This document shows positions 6,513-15,404 of a stretch of 25,053 nucleotides of DNA, one piece after another. The first letter of the stretch is position 1. Every line of letters starts with the position of its first letter. The DNA comes from an uncultured Collinsella sp. (GTDB lineage: Bacteria; Actinomycetota; Coriobacteriia; Coriobacteriales; Coriobacteriaceae), in NCBI GenBank assembly GCA_902491895.1, contig CABUJH010000028.1, positions 1-25,053 of the forward strand, read 5' to 3'. Made by a program: the position numbers and the translations under genes. The notes beneath the pieces were generated by a model. That model was not told the origin of the DNA and did no database searches. It worked only from the letters and a program-made list of their open reading frames with translations.

Positions 6513-6956
6513 GTGATTTCGAAATCGACTCACTACGCCAAGCAGGGCGAGGTCCAGCGCAACTGGGTTCTCGTCGACGCCGATGGTGCTGTCCTGGGCC
6601 GTCTTGCCACCCAGATCGCAATGATCCTGCGCGGTAAGAACAAGCCCCAGTTCACGCCCAACAGCGACTGCGGCGACTTCGTTGTCGTCATCAACGCCGA
6701 TAAGGTCCAGCTTACCGGTAACAAGGCCGACACGAAGACCTATTATCGCCACAGCGGCTACAACGGCGGCCTCAAGGCTGAGAGCTTCCGCCAGGCTATG
6801 GAGAAGCACCCGGAGAAGGTCATCGAGCGCGCCGTTCGCGGTATGCTGCCCAAGACCACCCTCGGCCGTGCCCAGATGACCAAGCTTAAGGTCTACGCTG
6901 GTGCCGAGCATCCGCATGCTGCCCAGAACCCCACGAAGATTGAGCTGGAGGCTTAA
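6513..6956 (+). CDS. rplM: 50S ribosomal protein L13
   Basis: The 147-residue L13, an early-assembling protein of the large subunit. The start is a GTG with GGAGGAG (6501-6507) at ideal distance; the protein then reads MISKSTHYAKQGEVQRNWVL. Family blocks are clear: VDADGAVLGRLATQIAMILRGK near the N-terminus, YYRHSGYNGGLK in the middle and VRGMLPKTTLGRAQMTKLKVYAG towards the end. Length is normal. rpsI follows two bases after the stop, the standard L13-S9 operon. Codon use is strongly biased to C-ending codons, as expected for a ribosomal gene. Confidence 0.98.
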   Translation: MISKSTHYAKQGEVQRNWVLVDADGAVLGRLATQIAMILRGKNKPQFTPNSDCGDFVVVINADKVQLTGNKADTKTYYRHSGYNGGLKAESFRQAMEKHPEKVIERAVRGMLPKTTLGRAQMTKLKVYAGAEHPHAAQNPTKIELEA

Positions 6957-6958
6957 AG

Positions 6959-7354
<396 letters not shown>

Positions 7355-7384
7355 GGTTTTATCTCCTTTCGAGATACAATGTAC

Positions 7385-7432
7385 AAGCGGGGCCTGCCGA
7401 TTCCTCGGCGGGTCCCGCTTTTCTTTTTCGAC
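7385..7432 (+). terminator. Rho-independent terminator of rplM-rpsI
   Basis: AAGCGGGGCCTGCCGA pairs with TCGGCGGGTCCCGCTT (16 bp with two G-T wobbles, four-base loop), followed by TTCTTTTTC. Confidence 0.95.
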
Positions 7433-7477
7433 TAGGGTGGGCGGTTGCATATCGCCTGCTAGGGAAGGAGCAATCCT

Positions 7478-8815
7478 ATGCCCCAGAACATCTTCGGTAC
7501 CGATGGTGTCCGTGGCGTCGCCAACGCCGATCTTTCGTGCGACCTCGCGTTTCGTCTGGGTCGCGCGGCGACCAAGTTTCTTGGTCCGGATATCTGCATC
7601 GGCCGTGACACGCGCCTTTCAGGCACCATGCTCGAGAGCGCTCTGACCGCCGGCATTATGGCCGAGGGCGGCCGTCCGCACTGCTGCGGCGTCATCCCCA
7701 CGCCTGCCGTGGCACTGCTCACTGTTCAAAACGAGCTCGATGGCGGCATCGTCATCTCTGCTTCGCACAATCCGCCGGAGTTCAACGGCATCAAGTTCTT
7801 TAGCCGCAAGGGCATGAAGCTTCCCGACGCGGTCGAGGAAGAGATCAGCGCCTGGGTCATGTCCGAGGAAGCCATGGCTGCTGACACGCTGCCGACCGGT
7901 GCCGGCGTGGGCCACATCATCAAGATGAAGGACGCCCGCAAGGCATACGTCGACCACGCCATCGATACGCTTGATGGCCTGAGGCTCGACGGCCTGGTCG
8001 TTGCCGTCGACTGCGGCCACGGTGCTTCTTGCCAGACCACGCCCGCCGCGCTGCAGCGCCTGGGTGCTACGGTCCATGCCATCAACACCGATTATTGCGG
8101 CACCGACATTAACGTTGAGTGCGGCTCTACGCACCTCGAGCCCCTGCGCGAGCTCGTGCTGCGCACCCATGCTGACATCGGTCTGGCCCACGACGGCGAC
8201 GCCGACCGCGTGCTGTTCGTGGACAGCGAGGGCAATGAGATCGACGGTGACTACATCCTGGCTATCTGCGGTTCTGACCTCGCCGCTCGCGGCAAGCTCG
8301 CCAACTCCGAGATCGTTTCGACCGTCATGTGCAACCTGGGCTTCTCCATCGCTATGAAGGAGCAGGGCTTCGAGATGGTCCAGACCGCCGTGGGCGACCG
8401 CTACGTTCTGGAGCGCATGCTCGCGGACGGCGCCGTCATCGGCGGCGAACAGTCCGGTCACATCATCTTCCTGGAGCACAACACCACCGGTGACGGCCTG
8501 GTGACGGCTCTGCAGCTGCTGGCCGTGCTCAAGCGCACCGGTCGTACCCTCACCGATCTTGCCGGCATTATGAAGAAGTACCCGCAGGTGCTCGTCAACG
8601 TGCATTCCGACAACAAGGCCGGTCTGGACGATTGCCAGCCCATCTGGGATGCCGTCGCTGCTGCCGAGAAGGAGCTTGACGGCCGCGGCCGCATTCTGGT
8701 GCGCCCGAGCGGTACCGAGCCGCTGGTCCGCGTGATGGCCGAGGCCGAGACGCACGAGCTGACCCAGCGTGTGGTTGACGACATCGTCGAGGTTGTCAAG
8801 CGCGAACTTCCCTAA
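7478..8815 (+). CDS. glmM: Phosphoglucosamine mutase
   Basis: A 445-residue GlmM, interconverting glucosamine-6-phosphate and glucosamine-1-phosphate on the way to UDP-GlcNAc and peptidoglycan. The start IFGTDGVRGVAN is the family signature. The active serine lies in ISASHNPPEFNGIKFF near residues 95-110, the metal-binding loop is DGDADRVLFVD, the sugar-binding loop GGEQSGHI, and the phosphate-binding loop near the C-terminus is RPSGTEPLVRVMAE. Length is normal. The ribosome site is GGAAGGAG. It follows the ribosomal terminator, so it must have its own promoter in the 45 bases before the start, but I cannot place boxes with confidence. It sits near nagB, which acts on the same substrate. Confidence 0.97.
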   Translation: MPQNIFGTDGVRGVANADLSCDLAFRLGRAATKFLGPDICIGRDTRLSGTMLESALTAGIMAEGGRPHCCGVIPTPAVALLTVQNELDGGIVISASHNPPEFNGIKFFSRKGMKLPDAVEEEISAWVMSEEAMAADTLPTGAGVGHIIKMKDARKAYVDHAIDTLDGLRLDGLVVAVDCGHGASCQTTPAALQRLGATVHAINTDYCGTDINVECGSTHLEPLRELVLRTHADIGLAHDGDADRVLFVDSEGNEIDGDYILAICGSDLAARGKLANSEIVSTVMCNLGFSIAMKEQGFEMVQTAVGDRYVLERMLADGAVIGGEQSGHIIFLEHNTTGDGLVTALQLLAVLKRTGRTLTDLAGIMKKYPQVLVNVHSDNKAGLDDCQPIWDAVAAAEKELDGRGRILVRPSGTEPLVRVMAEAETHELTQRVVDDIVEVVKRELP

Positions 8816-8886
8816 TGGTCAAAAACGGGTGCCAAGTGGTAAACTGTTAAAGTTATTTTGATTGATTGGTATGTCCGAGGGGGAGC

Positions 8887-9384
8887 ATGTTCACTAAAGT
8901 CCTGAGGTCTTTTGGTATGCGTGGTCGAGTCCTTACGCTGGATGCTCCCATCTCGGGCGACGTCATTCCGTTATCCGAGGTCAAAGACCAGACGTTTGCT
9001 ACCGGCCTTTTGGGTCAGGGCGTGGCGATTCAGCCTACGGGCACACGTGTGATTGCTCCGGCTGACGCTAAGGTCGAGGCGATTTTTCCCACGGGTCATG
9101 CCGTTGCGCTCAACACGGTCGATGGTCTAGACGTGCTCATCCATGTTGGTTTGGACACTGTCCAGCTTGAGGGCAAGCATTTTAGCGTGCATGCACAGGT
9201 GGGTGATGTCGTCCATAAGGGCGATGTGCTCATCGAGTTCGATCGCGAGGCAATTGCTGCCGAGGGTTACGATGTGACGGTTCCCATCTTGGTGTGCAAC
9301 TCTGTTGAGTTCTCGAGCATCAAGGGCTCCGTTGGCGAGCATGTCGAGGAGATGGACCAGCTCATCGTTGCTCGCGAGCGCTAG
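8887..9384 (+). CDS. crr: PTS glucose-type EIIA component
   Basis: A free-standing 165-residue EIIA-Glc domain. It accepts phosphate from HPr and passes it to an EIIB partner, and may also regulate carbon use. The start at 8887 is preferred because GAGGGGGAG stands directly before it; a frame from 8866 would begin upstream of that site. The two active-site histidines are visible: H71 in FPTGHAVAL and the phosphorylated H86 in VLIHVGLDTVQLEGKHF, the spacing of E. coli Crr H75/H90. The duplicated swivel strands VHKGDVLIEFD follow. No EIIB or EIIC is nearby, so its permease is encoded elsewhere. A possible -10 TAAACT (8840-8845) lies upstream without a convincing -35. Confidence 0.92.
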   Translation: MFTKVLRSFGMRGRVLTLDAPISGDVIPLSEVKDQTFATGLLGQGVAIQPTGTRVIAPADAKVEAIFPTGHAVALNTVDGLDVLIHVGLDTVQLEGKHFSVHAQVGDVVHKGDVLIEFDREAIAAEGYDVTVPILVCNSVEFSSIKGSVGEHVEEMDQLIVARER

Positions 9385-9424
9385 TCGCTCCGCTTGGCCT
9401 TTAGCCTACAATTCAATCACGTTT

Positions 9425-9458
9425 ACGGAGGGCGCCCTTGAAAGAGGGCGCCCTCCGT
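9425..9458 (+). terminator. Perfect 14-bp hairpin after crr
   Basis: ACGGAGGGCGCCCT (9425-9438) pairs exactly with AGGGCGCCCTCCGT (9445-9458) around the loop TGAAAG. There is no T-tract, so it may be a weak terminator, an RNA 3' stabiliser or the top of the nagB leader. Confidence 0.5.
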
Positions 9459-9480
9459 GGCAAGATGGGGATTGTCCGAA

Positions 9481-9656
9481 GCTAAACAGCTTTGGGTCAC
9501 CGTGGACGGGCAGGGGCCTCGACGCGGTTAGACACGAGACACATATATTACGCGACCTCGCCCTGGTGGCCGCACACGTTGGTTGCGGCCGACGCGGGCC
9601 GCGGGCAAGTGCTTGTAAGGGGAGCCTTGCCTCTCTTGTACGAGAAAGGACGCGTA
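9481..9656 (+). other. Structured leader region of nagB
   Basis: Upstream of nagB lie AAGCT/AGCTT (near 9479-9493), a TATATT box (9544-9549) lacking a clear -35, and the hairpin GGCCGC (9568-9573) with GCGGCC (9585-9590). A GC-rich tract follows, then the ribosome site GAAAGGA (9643-9649). If TATATT is the -10, the leader is about 100 bases and could carry regulation, but I recognise no known riboswitch. Confidence 0.35.
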
Positions 9657-10385
9657 ATGAAAATCATTAAAGCTAAAGACTACGAGGATATGAGCCGCAA
9701 GGCCGCTAATATCATCTCGGCTCAGGTTATCCTCAAGCCCGATTGCGTGTTGGGTCTTGCCACCGGCTCCACCCCGATTGGCGCTTACAAACAGCTCGCT
9801 GCTTGGTACGAGAAGGGCGACATTGACTTTGCCGAGGTCAGCACCTATAACCTGGACGAGTATCGTGGTCTTTCGCACGACGATCCCCAGAGCTATCACT
9901 ACTTTATGCGCGAGAACTTCTTCGATCACATCAATATCGATCTGAACAACACGCACGTGCCCGATGGCTCCAACCCCGATGCCGCCGCTGCCTGCTCCGA
10001 GTACGACAAGATCGTCGCTGCCGCCGGTTACCCGGATCTGCAGCTGCTCGGCATTGGCAACAACGGTCACATCGGCTTTAACGAGCCCGATGACCACTTT
10101 TCCAAGGGCACGCACTGCGTCGACCTCACCGAGAGCACCATTCAGGCCAACAGCCGCCTGTTCGACAGCATCGATGACGTGCCCCGTCAGGCTTACACCA
10201 TGGGCACCCAGACCATCATGTATGCCCGCATGATCCTGGTTGTCGCCAACGGCGAGGCCAAGGCTCAGGCCGTGCACGATATGTGCTATGGTCCGGTTAC
10301 GCCCAAATGCCCGGCTTCGATCCTGCAGCTGCACACCAACTGCGTTGTCGTTGCTGACGAGGCCGCTCTTTCACTCTGCGAGTAA
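9657..10385 (+). CDS. nagB: Glucosamine-6-phosphate deaminase
   Basis: A 242-residue NagB, converting glucosamine-6-phosphate to fructose-6-phosphate and ammonia, the catabolic counterpart of GlmM. The start at 9657 follows GAAAGGA; earlier in-frame codons have no such site. Motifs: LATGSTPIGAY near 34-44 (phosphate loop), D67 in YNLDEY (proton transfer), and GIGNNGHIGFNEP with H138 and E143. The E. coli D141 position is Asn here, as in the shorter Gram-positive NagB enzymes, and the C-terminal allosteric extension of the E. coli enzyme is absent, so it is likely a non-allosteric form. It is monocistronic with a strong terminator. GlcNAc-6-P deacetylase (nagA) is not in the window. Confidence 0.96.
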   Translation: MKIIKAKDYEDMSRKAANIISAQVILKPDCVLGLATGSTPIGAYKQLAAWYEKGDIDFAEVSTYNLDEYRGLSHDDPQSYHYFMRENFFDHINIDLNNTHVPDGSNPDAAAACSEYDKIVAAAGYPDLQLLGIGNNGHIGFNEPDDHFSKGTHCVDLTESTIQANSRLFDSIDDVPRQAYTMGTQTIMYARMILVVANGEAKAQAVHDMCYGPVTPKCPASILQLHTNCVVVADEAALSLCE

Positions 10386-10415
10386 CGCGATCAAGCGATC
10401 TTACATAGTTTCTCA

Positions 10416-10444
10416 AAAGGCCCTCGCTTTGCGGGGGCCTTTTT
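10416..10444 (+). terminator. Rho-independent terminator of nagB
   Basis: AAAGGCCCTCGC (10416-10427), loop TTT, GCGGGGGCCTTT (10431-10442) with one wobble, then TT. A textbook terminator. Confidence 0.93.
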
Positions 10445-10835
10445 AGTGGACATACGCCGTGGCGTATACATGACGGAAACCTTGCCGCGTGCTTGACTGG
10501 AGGGTTTTAAATTTTTGTGATTCATTCTATAGCAGATTCTATGCACATTTGCCACCATAGAGTCGCAGGCGGTAGCGAGGAGTAGGCGAGTTGCGCAACT
10601 CAAATAAAAATAGCCGACTGCGCTACACTGCAAATGGGATGGGACATGCTGGCAAGCGCATTGACCTGCGCAAAGACCTATTGGTCGGGGGATAAGTTAC
10701 CATCGGGCCTCGCTGTACAAAAACTTGCCAAACACGTACCGGCAGACAATTAAAAACTCTAAGTCGCGCTATTCACGGGGCGGCTCATATGGTCCTGCAG
10801 CTACGGTGTCCATATGGTCGAGTTGAGGAGCAAGC
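10445..10835 (+). promoter_or_regulatory. Regulatory intergenic region before the SARP-type regulator
   Basis: About 390 bases without a gene, more AT-rich than the surroundings. It contains dyads ATACGCC GT GGCGTAT (near 10452-10467), TCTATG/CATAGA (10538-10561) and a perfect 14-base palindrome GAGTTGCGCAACTC (10588-10601). A weak promoter candidate is TTGCCA (10725-10730), 17 nt, AATTAA (10748-10753). CATATGGTC occurs twice as a direct repeat, at 10786-10794 and 10811-10819, shortly before the ATG. Direct repeats are the usual target type of SARP DNA-binding domains, so autoregulation is possible (inference). Confidence 0.4.
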
Positions 10836-13835
10836 ATGGTAAACGATCTGGGCAATACGGACGACCTCGAGTTGATGCCGACGGGCGGCGGCTATATGGT
10901 GCGACGCGAACGCTTGATGAATGAGCTTATCGCCAAGGGCCGAAAGGCCGGCATCGTGGTTCTTTATGCGCCCGACGGGTTTGGGAAGACCTCGGTGTTG
11001 CTGCAGTACACCCATGAGGTTAAATGCGACCCGACGCGAGGCCCCGTGCGGATTATCGAGGCCGATCGCGCCACTGGGCGCGAGGTGTTTATGCAGCTCG
11101 AGGTGGTTACCGAAGAACTCAAAGACAAACCGCACTCCCTTATCGCGATTGATAATGTGCCAAACCTCGATCAGCACGATACCGAAGACCTCATCGACAG
11201 GATTCGCGGCCTGCGCGCTATGGGGGTAGGGGTCTTTATCTCCTGCCGTCCTTCAAATCGTCAGCTGATTCATGGGCTGGGCGATTCGGTTAAGATCAAT
11301 GCGCAGATGCTCAAGGTGCATGCCTATGAGTATTCGGCGTGGGCATCGGCGTTTTCGATCAGCACATCGCTCGACTTTTATCAGCTCACGCAGGGCGTGC
11401 CCGAGCTCGTTTCGGCATTGCAGACAGGTCTGTATGGCCAAGGCGACGTAGCCGGCCTGCTCGAAAACGAGATTGTCAACGTGTATGGCGCGGCACTTGC
11501 CGATCTGGCTTCACTCGACAATAATGCGCTGTTTTGCGTGGCATGTCTCATGGTTTTGATGGGCGAGGGCAATATCGCAGAACTCGAGGCCTGTGGGGTG
11601 AGGCTGTCGATGGTCGACCAGTCCTACTTTGTACGCGACTACCCGATCTTTGGCTTGGATCCCGCCGAGCGGAGTTTTACGTGTCTGGGCACGGAGGATA
11701 ACGGACGCTTGCGCTTGCGTAAGTTGGTGGCCGAGGTTCGCCCCGAACTTGTTCCGAGGGCGGCCCGGATTTTACTTAAGGCGGGCCGATGCGATGCGGC
11801 GATGGGCCTGGCGGACGCCTTTCTGGACCGTGAAGCGGTCCTTGAACTTGCTGGGCAGTATGGGGTCGATCTGGCTCTGACGGGGCACGGGGCCGATATC
11901 TGCCGAGCAGCGCTGGGCACGATCGATGCCGACGATCCGGCTCCAGAGCCAACGCCTGCCGAGGCACTCGGCGTATATCTGGCAGCGGTCAGCGTGTCCA
12001 ATACAAAGCTCGCTCGCTATATGGCATCGGTTATCGAGCGCGGGGGCGAACAGGCGGCCTGCGAAATAGACCCTGTTTCATGGAGGGTGGCCCAGACACT
12101 GACGGCTGTTTGCTATGGGGACAACGGGCTTGGGCTTCCTATGAACCTGGCCGTGCCAGAAATCGAGACATCCCATACCGCACTCGATATGTTGTCTGCG
12201 CATATTGAGGTCAAGCGCTGTCTGACCGAGCGGGGAGATGACGGCGGCGTTCTACAGCAGCTCAAAACGAGCAAGGCCTACGACTGCGAGCTCGACATCG
12301 CGGGGATTGTTATACGGGCCGATAGCATGCTGGTGGAGCTCTTTGACGGGTCGTTTGCGGGAACCGACGAGCGCGACGACGAGATGACGGTGGTGCGGGA
12401 GGCGCTCGATATCCGCGGGCTTAAGGCACCATCCATTTGGCTGCGTATGGTGCTCGCGGCGCGGCGCCTGCTCGCGGGCTTGCCCGTGACCGACGATGTG
12501 GCGTTTGGCGAGCTCGACCGCTTTGCGGTGCGTGTTCGTGACAATCAAATTCAGCTGTTTGGGTTATTGCTGGAGGGTTGGCAATCGCTGGCGGAGGGGC
12601 GGCCGGTCAACGCGAAGTTCCGTGCGGTTCAGGTGCTCAAGCTCGCCGACGAATCGATTGCGTACATGCGCGAAAACGCGTTGCTGCTTGAGCGCGTGGC
12701 GTACCTGCGCAATACGTCGCTGGTATCGGTTCGCGAAGAGGCAGAACTGCTCGATATTAGCAAGACACAGGTCGGCGGCTCAGAAGCCTGGATCGTGGCA
12801 CTGCATTTGGCCGCTGCGGGCCGCGATAGCGATCTTGCCGCTTGGATGTCTATGAATCGCTCGGGGATTTTAGACCCATCGTATCGGCTGTTCGCGCGTC
12901 TTGCGATGCACTGTCTGGGCGAGCCTGCCGTCAGGATTCGCAAGAAGCTTCCGGTGCGTGAACTGTCGCGGTATTCACTACGCGATGATTTTGAGGGCGA
13001 AAGCGAGCACCTGTTCCAGGCGGGCGAGGTGGAGGCTGTCGATACGATCGGCCATATTGAGATGCGCATGTTTGGCACATTTCGCGCCGAGCGCGACGGC
13101 TTTCCCATCACGGATAAGATGTGGCGTCGCAAAAAGGCGGCAACACTTGCCGAGCGGCTCGCGTTGGGCATGGATGCCATGGTCGACCGCGAGACAATCG
13201 CCATGGAGTTGTGGCCCCATGCCGAGTTTAGCGCGGCGCGCAACAATCTGTATTCGACGGTATCGCGCTTGCGCTCGGCTTTGGGTCCAACGCCGGATGG
13301 CAAGTCGTGCGTGCTCATCCAAAACGAGTGCATAGGGCTCAACGGCGACTACGTTAAGACCGATGTAAGGCTCTTTGACCAGCTGAGCCGCGAGATCCTG
13401 GGAAACCGTATGGGCGCGAGAGGCCCTCACCTGGTTGAGCTTTGTCTTAAGGTTGAGCAGCTCTACGCGGGGCCGCTGTATGTTCCCACCGGTTGCAATC
13501 CCACGTTTTTTACGCGCATGCGCCACATTATGCAATCCAAGTACATCGACTGCATGATTAGGGGAGCGAATGCCGCTCTCGAGGAAAATGACCTGCAATC
13601 GGCAATTTGGCTCGTTGAATCGGGGCTTCGCCAAGAGACTGCGCGCGAGGACATGGTTCGCTGTGCCATGCGCGTTTACGGTGCGGCGGGACGACGCCGC
13701 GATGTTGTCGAGCTATACAGCGGCCACATGCACCACCTGCGAGAGCAGGTTCAAGGCGTGCCCGAGCCCGAGACAAGGCGCCTGTATGAGCGCCTGGTCG
13801 AAGGCAGGCTCAAGCGCGTGCTTGTCGAGCGATAA
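10836..13835 (+). CDS. Large transcriptional regulator: N-terminal NTPase, C-terminal SARP/BTAD
   Basis: A 999-residue putative signal-responsive activator. The N-terminus carries a P-loop: PDGFGKTS with K51, and a Walker-B-like LIAIDNV with D106, giving a STAND/MalT-like ATPase over about residues 25-280. The middle, about 300-730, is helical and TPR-like with no motif I can name. The C-terminus begins at about 740 (IEMRMFGTFRAERDG, then WRRKKAATLAERLAL and ELWPHAEFSAARNNLYSTVSRLR), which is the SARP-type winged helix, followed by a BTAD domain (VELCLKVEQLYAGPLY ... YERLVEG). SARP regulators usually carry this module at the N-terminus; here it is at the end, where LAL-type regulators have a LuxR HTH. 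The start has GAGGAG upstream. It stands alone, so targets and ligand are unknown. Confidence 0.85.
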   Translation: MVNDLGNTDDLELMPTGGGYMVRRERLMNELIAKGRKAGIVVLYAPDGFGKTSVLLQYTHEVKCDPTRGPVRIIEADRATGREVFMQLEVVTEELKDKPHSLIAIDNVPNLDQHDTEDLIDRIRGLRAMGVGVFISCRPSNRQLIHGLGDSVKINAQMLKVHAYEYSAWASAFSISTSLDFYQLTQGVPELVSALQTGLYGQGDVAGLLENEIVNVYGAALADLASLDNNALFCVACLMVLMGEGNIAELEACGVRLSMVDQSYFVRDYPIFGLDPAERSFTCLGTEDNGRLRLRKLVAEVRPELVPRAARILLKAGRCDAAMGLADAFLDREAVLELAGQYGVDLALTGHGADICRAALGTIDADDPAPEPTPAEALGVYLAAVSVSNTKLARYMASVIERGGEQAACEIDPVSWRVAQTLTAVCYGDNGLGLPMNLAVPEIETSHTALDMLSAHIEVKRCLTERGDDGGVLQQLKTSKAYDCELDIAGIVIRADSMLVELFDGSFAGTDERDDEMTVVREALDIRGLKAPSIWLRMVLAARRLLAGLPVTDDVAFGELDRFAVRVRDNQIQLFGLLLEGWQSLAEGRPVNAKFRAVQVLKLADESIAYMRENALLLERVAYLRNTSLVSVREEAELLDISKTQVGGSEAWIVALHLAAAGRDSDLAAWMSMNRSGILDPSYRLFARLAMHCLGEPAVRIRKKLPVRELSRYSLRDDFEGESEHLFQAGEVEAVDTIGHIEMRMFGTFRAERDGFPITDKMWRRKKAATLAERLALGMDAMVDRETIAMELWPHAEFSAARNNLYSTVSRLRSALGPTPDGKSCVLIQNECIGLNGDYVKTDVRLFDQLSREILGNRMGARGPHLVELCLKVEQLYAGPLYVPTGCNPTFFTRMRHIMQSKYIDCMIRGANAALEENDLQSAIWLVESGLRQETAREDMVRCAMRVYGAAGRRRDVVELYSGHMHHLREQVQGVPEPETRRLYERLVEGRLKRVLVER

Positions 13836-13867
13836 AAAACGGGCGCCCGAATCACTCGGACGCCCGC
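13834..13867 (-). terminator. Terminator of the yhbY transcript
   Basis: CGGGCG (13841-13846) with CGCCCG (13862-13867) and inner CCGA/TCGG. On the minus strand the stem ends in TTTTTT. It overlaps the last codon of the convergent regulator gene and may also slow its transcription. Confidence 0.75.
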
Positions 13868-13893
13868 AGGCTACTCGGTATGGCCAGTCGGTT

Positions 13894-14193
13894 TTAGACG
13901 AGCTTGATCTTCTCGATATCCTTGCGCGAGGACTCGCGATACAGCGAGAACTTGCGGCCGATAACCTGAACGACGTCGGCGTGGCAGCGCTCGGCGAGCT
14001 CCTCGGCGGCCTCGCGGGCAGAAAGGCTGGAGCCGTCCAGCACGGAGCACTTAACGAGCTCGTGCTTCTCCAGGTAGGCGACCGTCTGCTCGACGGTGCC
14101 CTCGTTGACATCGGACTTACCGATGATGATGGCGGGGTTGAGGTGATGGGCCATGCTGCGAAGCTGCTTGACCTGGGCTCCTGTCAGTGCCAT
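13894..14193 (-). CDS. yhbY: YhbY family RNA-binding protein (CRM domain)
   Basis: A 99-residue single-domain CRM protein, expected to associate with pre-50S ribosomal particles. The sequence shows the family pattern: MALTGAQVKQLRSMAHHLNPAIIIGKSDVNEGTVEQ, then a central helix-strand region with LVKCSVLDGSS, and the closing VVQVIGRKFSLYR with the C-terminal basic patch. The GxxG-like loop IGKSD and length are typical. The upstream leader contains CCCC-GCAAT-GGGG (14221-14233 on the plus strand) as a small hairpin. The ribosome site (AAGCGAG) is modest. It is expressed from its own leader. Confidence 0.93.
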   Translation of the reverse strand: MALTGAQVKQLRSMAHHLNPAIIIGKSDVNEGTVEQTVAYLEKHELVKCSVLDGSSLSAREAAEELAERCHADVVQVIGRKFSLYRESSRKDIEKIKLV

Positions 14194-14351
14194 GGGTTCT
14201 CGCTTTCTATGTATGGGGCGCCCCGCAATGGGGCCTTAATCTACGTGAGCTGTCCCACGATAGCGCAGGAACGGCGTGGTGTGGAGCGCGTTTGCCCAGT
14301 TCGCAAAGAATGCGGATGCCGGGCGGGAAGACGATGCAAGCTTTAGATGGG

Positions 14352-15239
14352 CTACGGGCGGGGTACGGAGACCGGCTCCCAGGCGATAAACGCCCATCGG
14401 ACTTTGCGGATGTGGCCGAGCATGTAGCGTCCCTGCGGTACGCCCTTGGATCCCGGCTCACCGGCATGCGGGTTCTCGATCATGTGGTGGGCGATATAGT
14501 TGCGCAGGCGGTCGATCTTGTCCTCGTTGCCGTGCTCGAGCATGCGAGAAAAGTCTGCCACGCCTGCCTCGAGACTATCGAAGGTGTCGCGGCGGGGTGA
14601 TTCAAAATACGTGACCTGTGGCAGTGCACCCATCTGAATAAGGATGTTAAAGGCGTACACAAAACCATTGCTGCATGTAACCGAGGCGCCGATGGCATTC
14701 ATCAGGTGCAGGTCATAGCGCGGGCTGGAGTTGGCGACCATCGTAACGGCACAACGCCGACGAGCCGTTCGATCAAGCTTGGCAAGTGCGCCTTTTAGGT
14801 TGGTCGTGGTGACAGAGCGACTGGCAAAGGCAACATCCACCGCTTTTGCGACCGGTCCAACCAAATCCCAATCATCATCCCAAGCAAGCTCAAGCGGTGT
14901 AATGCAATCCTCGAGCCCATAGTACTCAATGCCAGCATCAAGCGTGCCCAACATAGCAGGAGAGAAGTCGGCAGCAATTACGGAATGCCCAGCCTGAGCA
15001 AGCGGAATAGCAATCGACCCAGCCCCACACCCCATATCGAGCACCGACTCACCAGGCTCAAGCGCCAACAGCTTTATAAAATCCCGAGCATACGGGGCAG
15101 TCTCCAGTGGACGAAAATGCCGAGCCCGCTTATCCCACTCAAAAGAATCATCAGCCCGATGCCGAGCGGCCTGCAGACGCATCCATTCGCCATTCCAATC
15201 AGCAGAAAGAAGCTCAGAGCGAGCATCCCCATCAACCAC
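14352..15239 (-). CDS. Class I SAM-dependent methyltransferase
   Basis: A 295-residue methyltransferase of unknown substrate. Motif I is VLDMGCGAGSIAIPLAQAG (near residues 67-85), followed by the acidic post-I position in VIAADFS. The N-terminal part ADWNGEWMRLQAARH and the RARHF segment recall a Coriobacteriia/Clostridia group of uncharacterised methyltransferases that I can only place by family. I chose the GTG start at 15239 because AGGAGG lies seven bases before it. A longer frame to 15299 would add an apparent hydrophobic leader, but that leader is just the translated ribosome site and terminator. The 5' half uses more T-ending codons and is less GC-rich than the 3' half. A terminator lies 20 bases upstream, so attenuation is possible. 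Confidence 0.85.
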   Translation of the reverse strand: MVDGDARSELLSADWNGEWMRLQAARHRADDSFEWDKRARHFRPLETAPYARDFIKLLALEPGESVLDMGCGAGSIAIPLAQAGHSVIAADFSPAMLGTLDAGIEYYGLEDCITPLELAWDDDWDLVGPVAKAVDVAFASRSVTTTNLKGALAKLDRTARRRCAVTMVANSSPRYDLHLMNAIGASVTCSNGFVYAFNILIQMGALPQVTYFESPRRDTFDSLEAGVADFSRMLEHGNEDKIDRLRNYIAHHMIENPHAGEPGSKGVPQGRYMLGHIRKVRWAFIAWEPVSVPRP

Positions 15240-15258
15240 GGGCCAACCTCCTAGCAAC

Positions 15259-15290
15259 AAAAAAGCGGCCCCTCCCAAAAGAAGAGCCGC
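15259..15290 (-). terminator. Rho-independent terminator upstream of the methyltransferase
   Basis: On the minus strand GCGGCTCTTC (15290 to 15281), loop TTTTGG, GAGGGGCCGC (to 15265) with two wobbles, then TTTTTT. It ends any transcript coming from the candidate RNA at 15540-15405 and lies only 20 bases before the methyltransferase start codon, within its likely leader. Confidence 0.85.
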
Positions 15291-15404
15291 AACCAGCATA
15301 TATCAGAAAAAGAACCGTTCCAATGCCAAACCGCCGTATCGACCATGTGGTGCAGGAGCGAAGCGACTGCAACCGGGATAGAATCCAACCGAGGTCCCGT
15401 TGTG

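Noticed and set aside
10391..10633. 80-aa open frame on the minus strand
   Set aside because: It runs through the nagB terminator, lacks a ribosome site and resembles no protein.
15240..15299. N-terminal hydrophobic leader on the methyltransferase
   Set aside because: These codons translate the AGGAGG ribosome site and the terminator stem; the GTG at 15239 is the better start.
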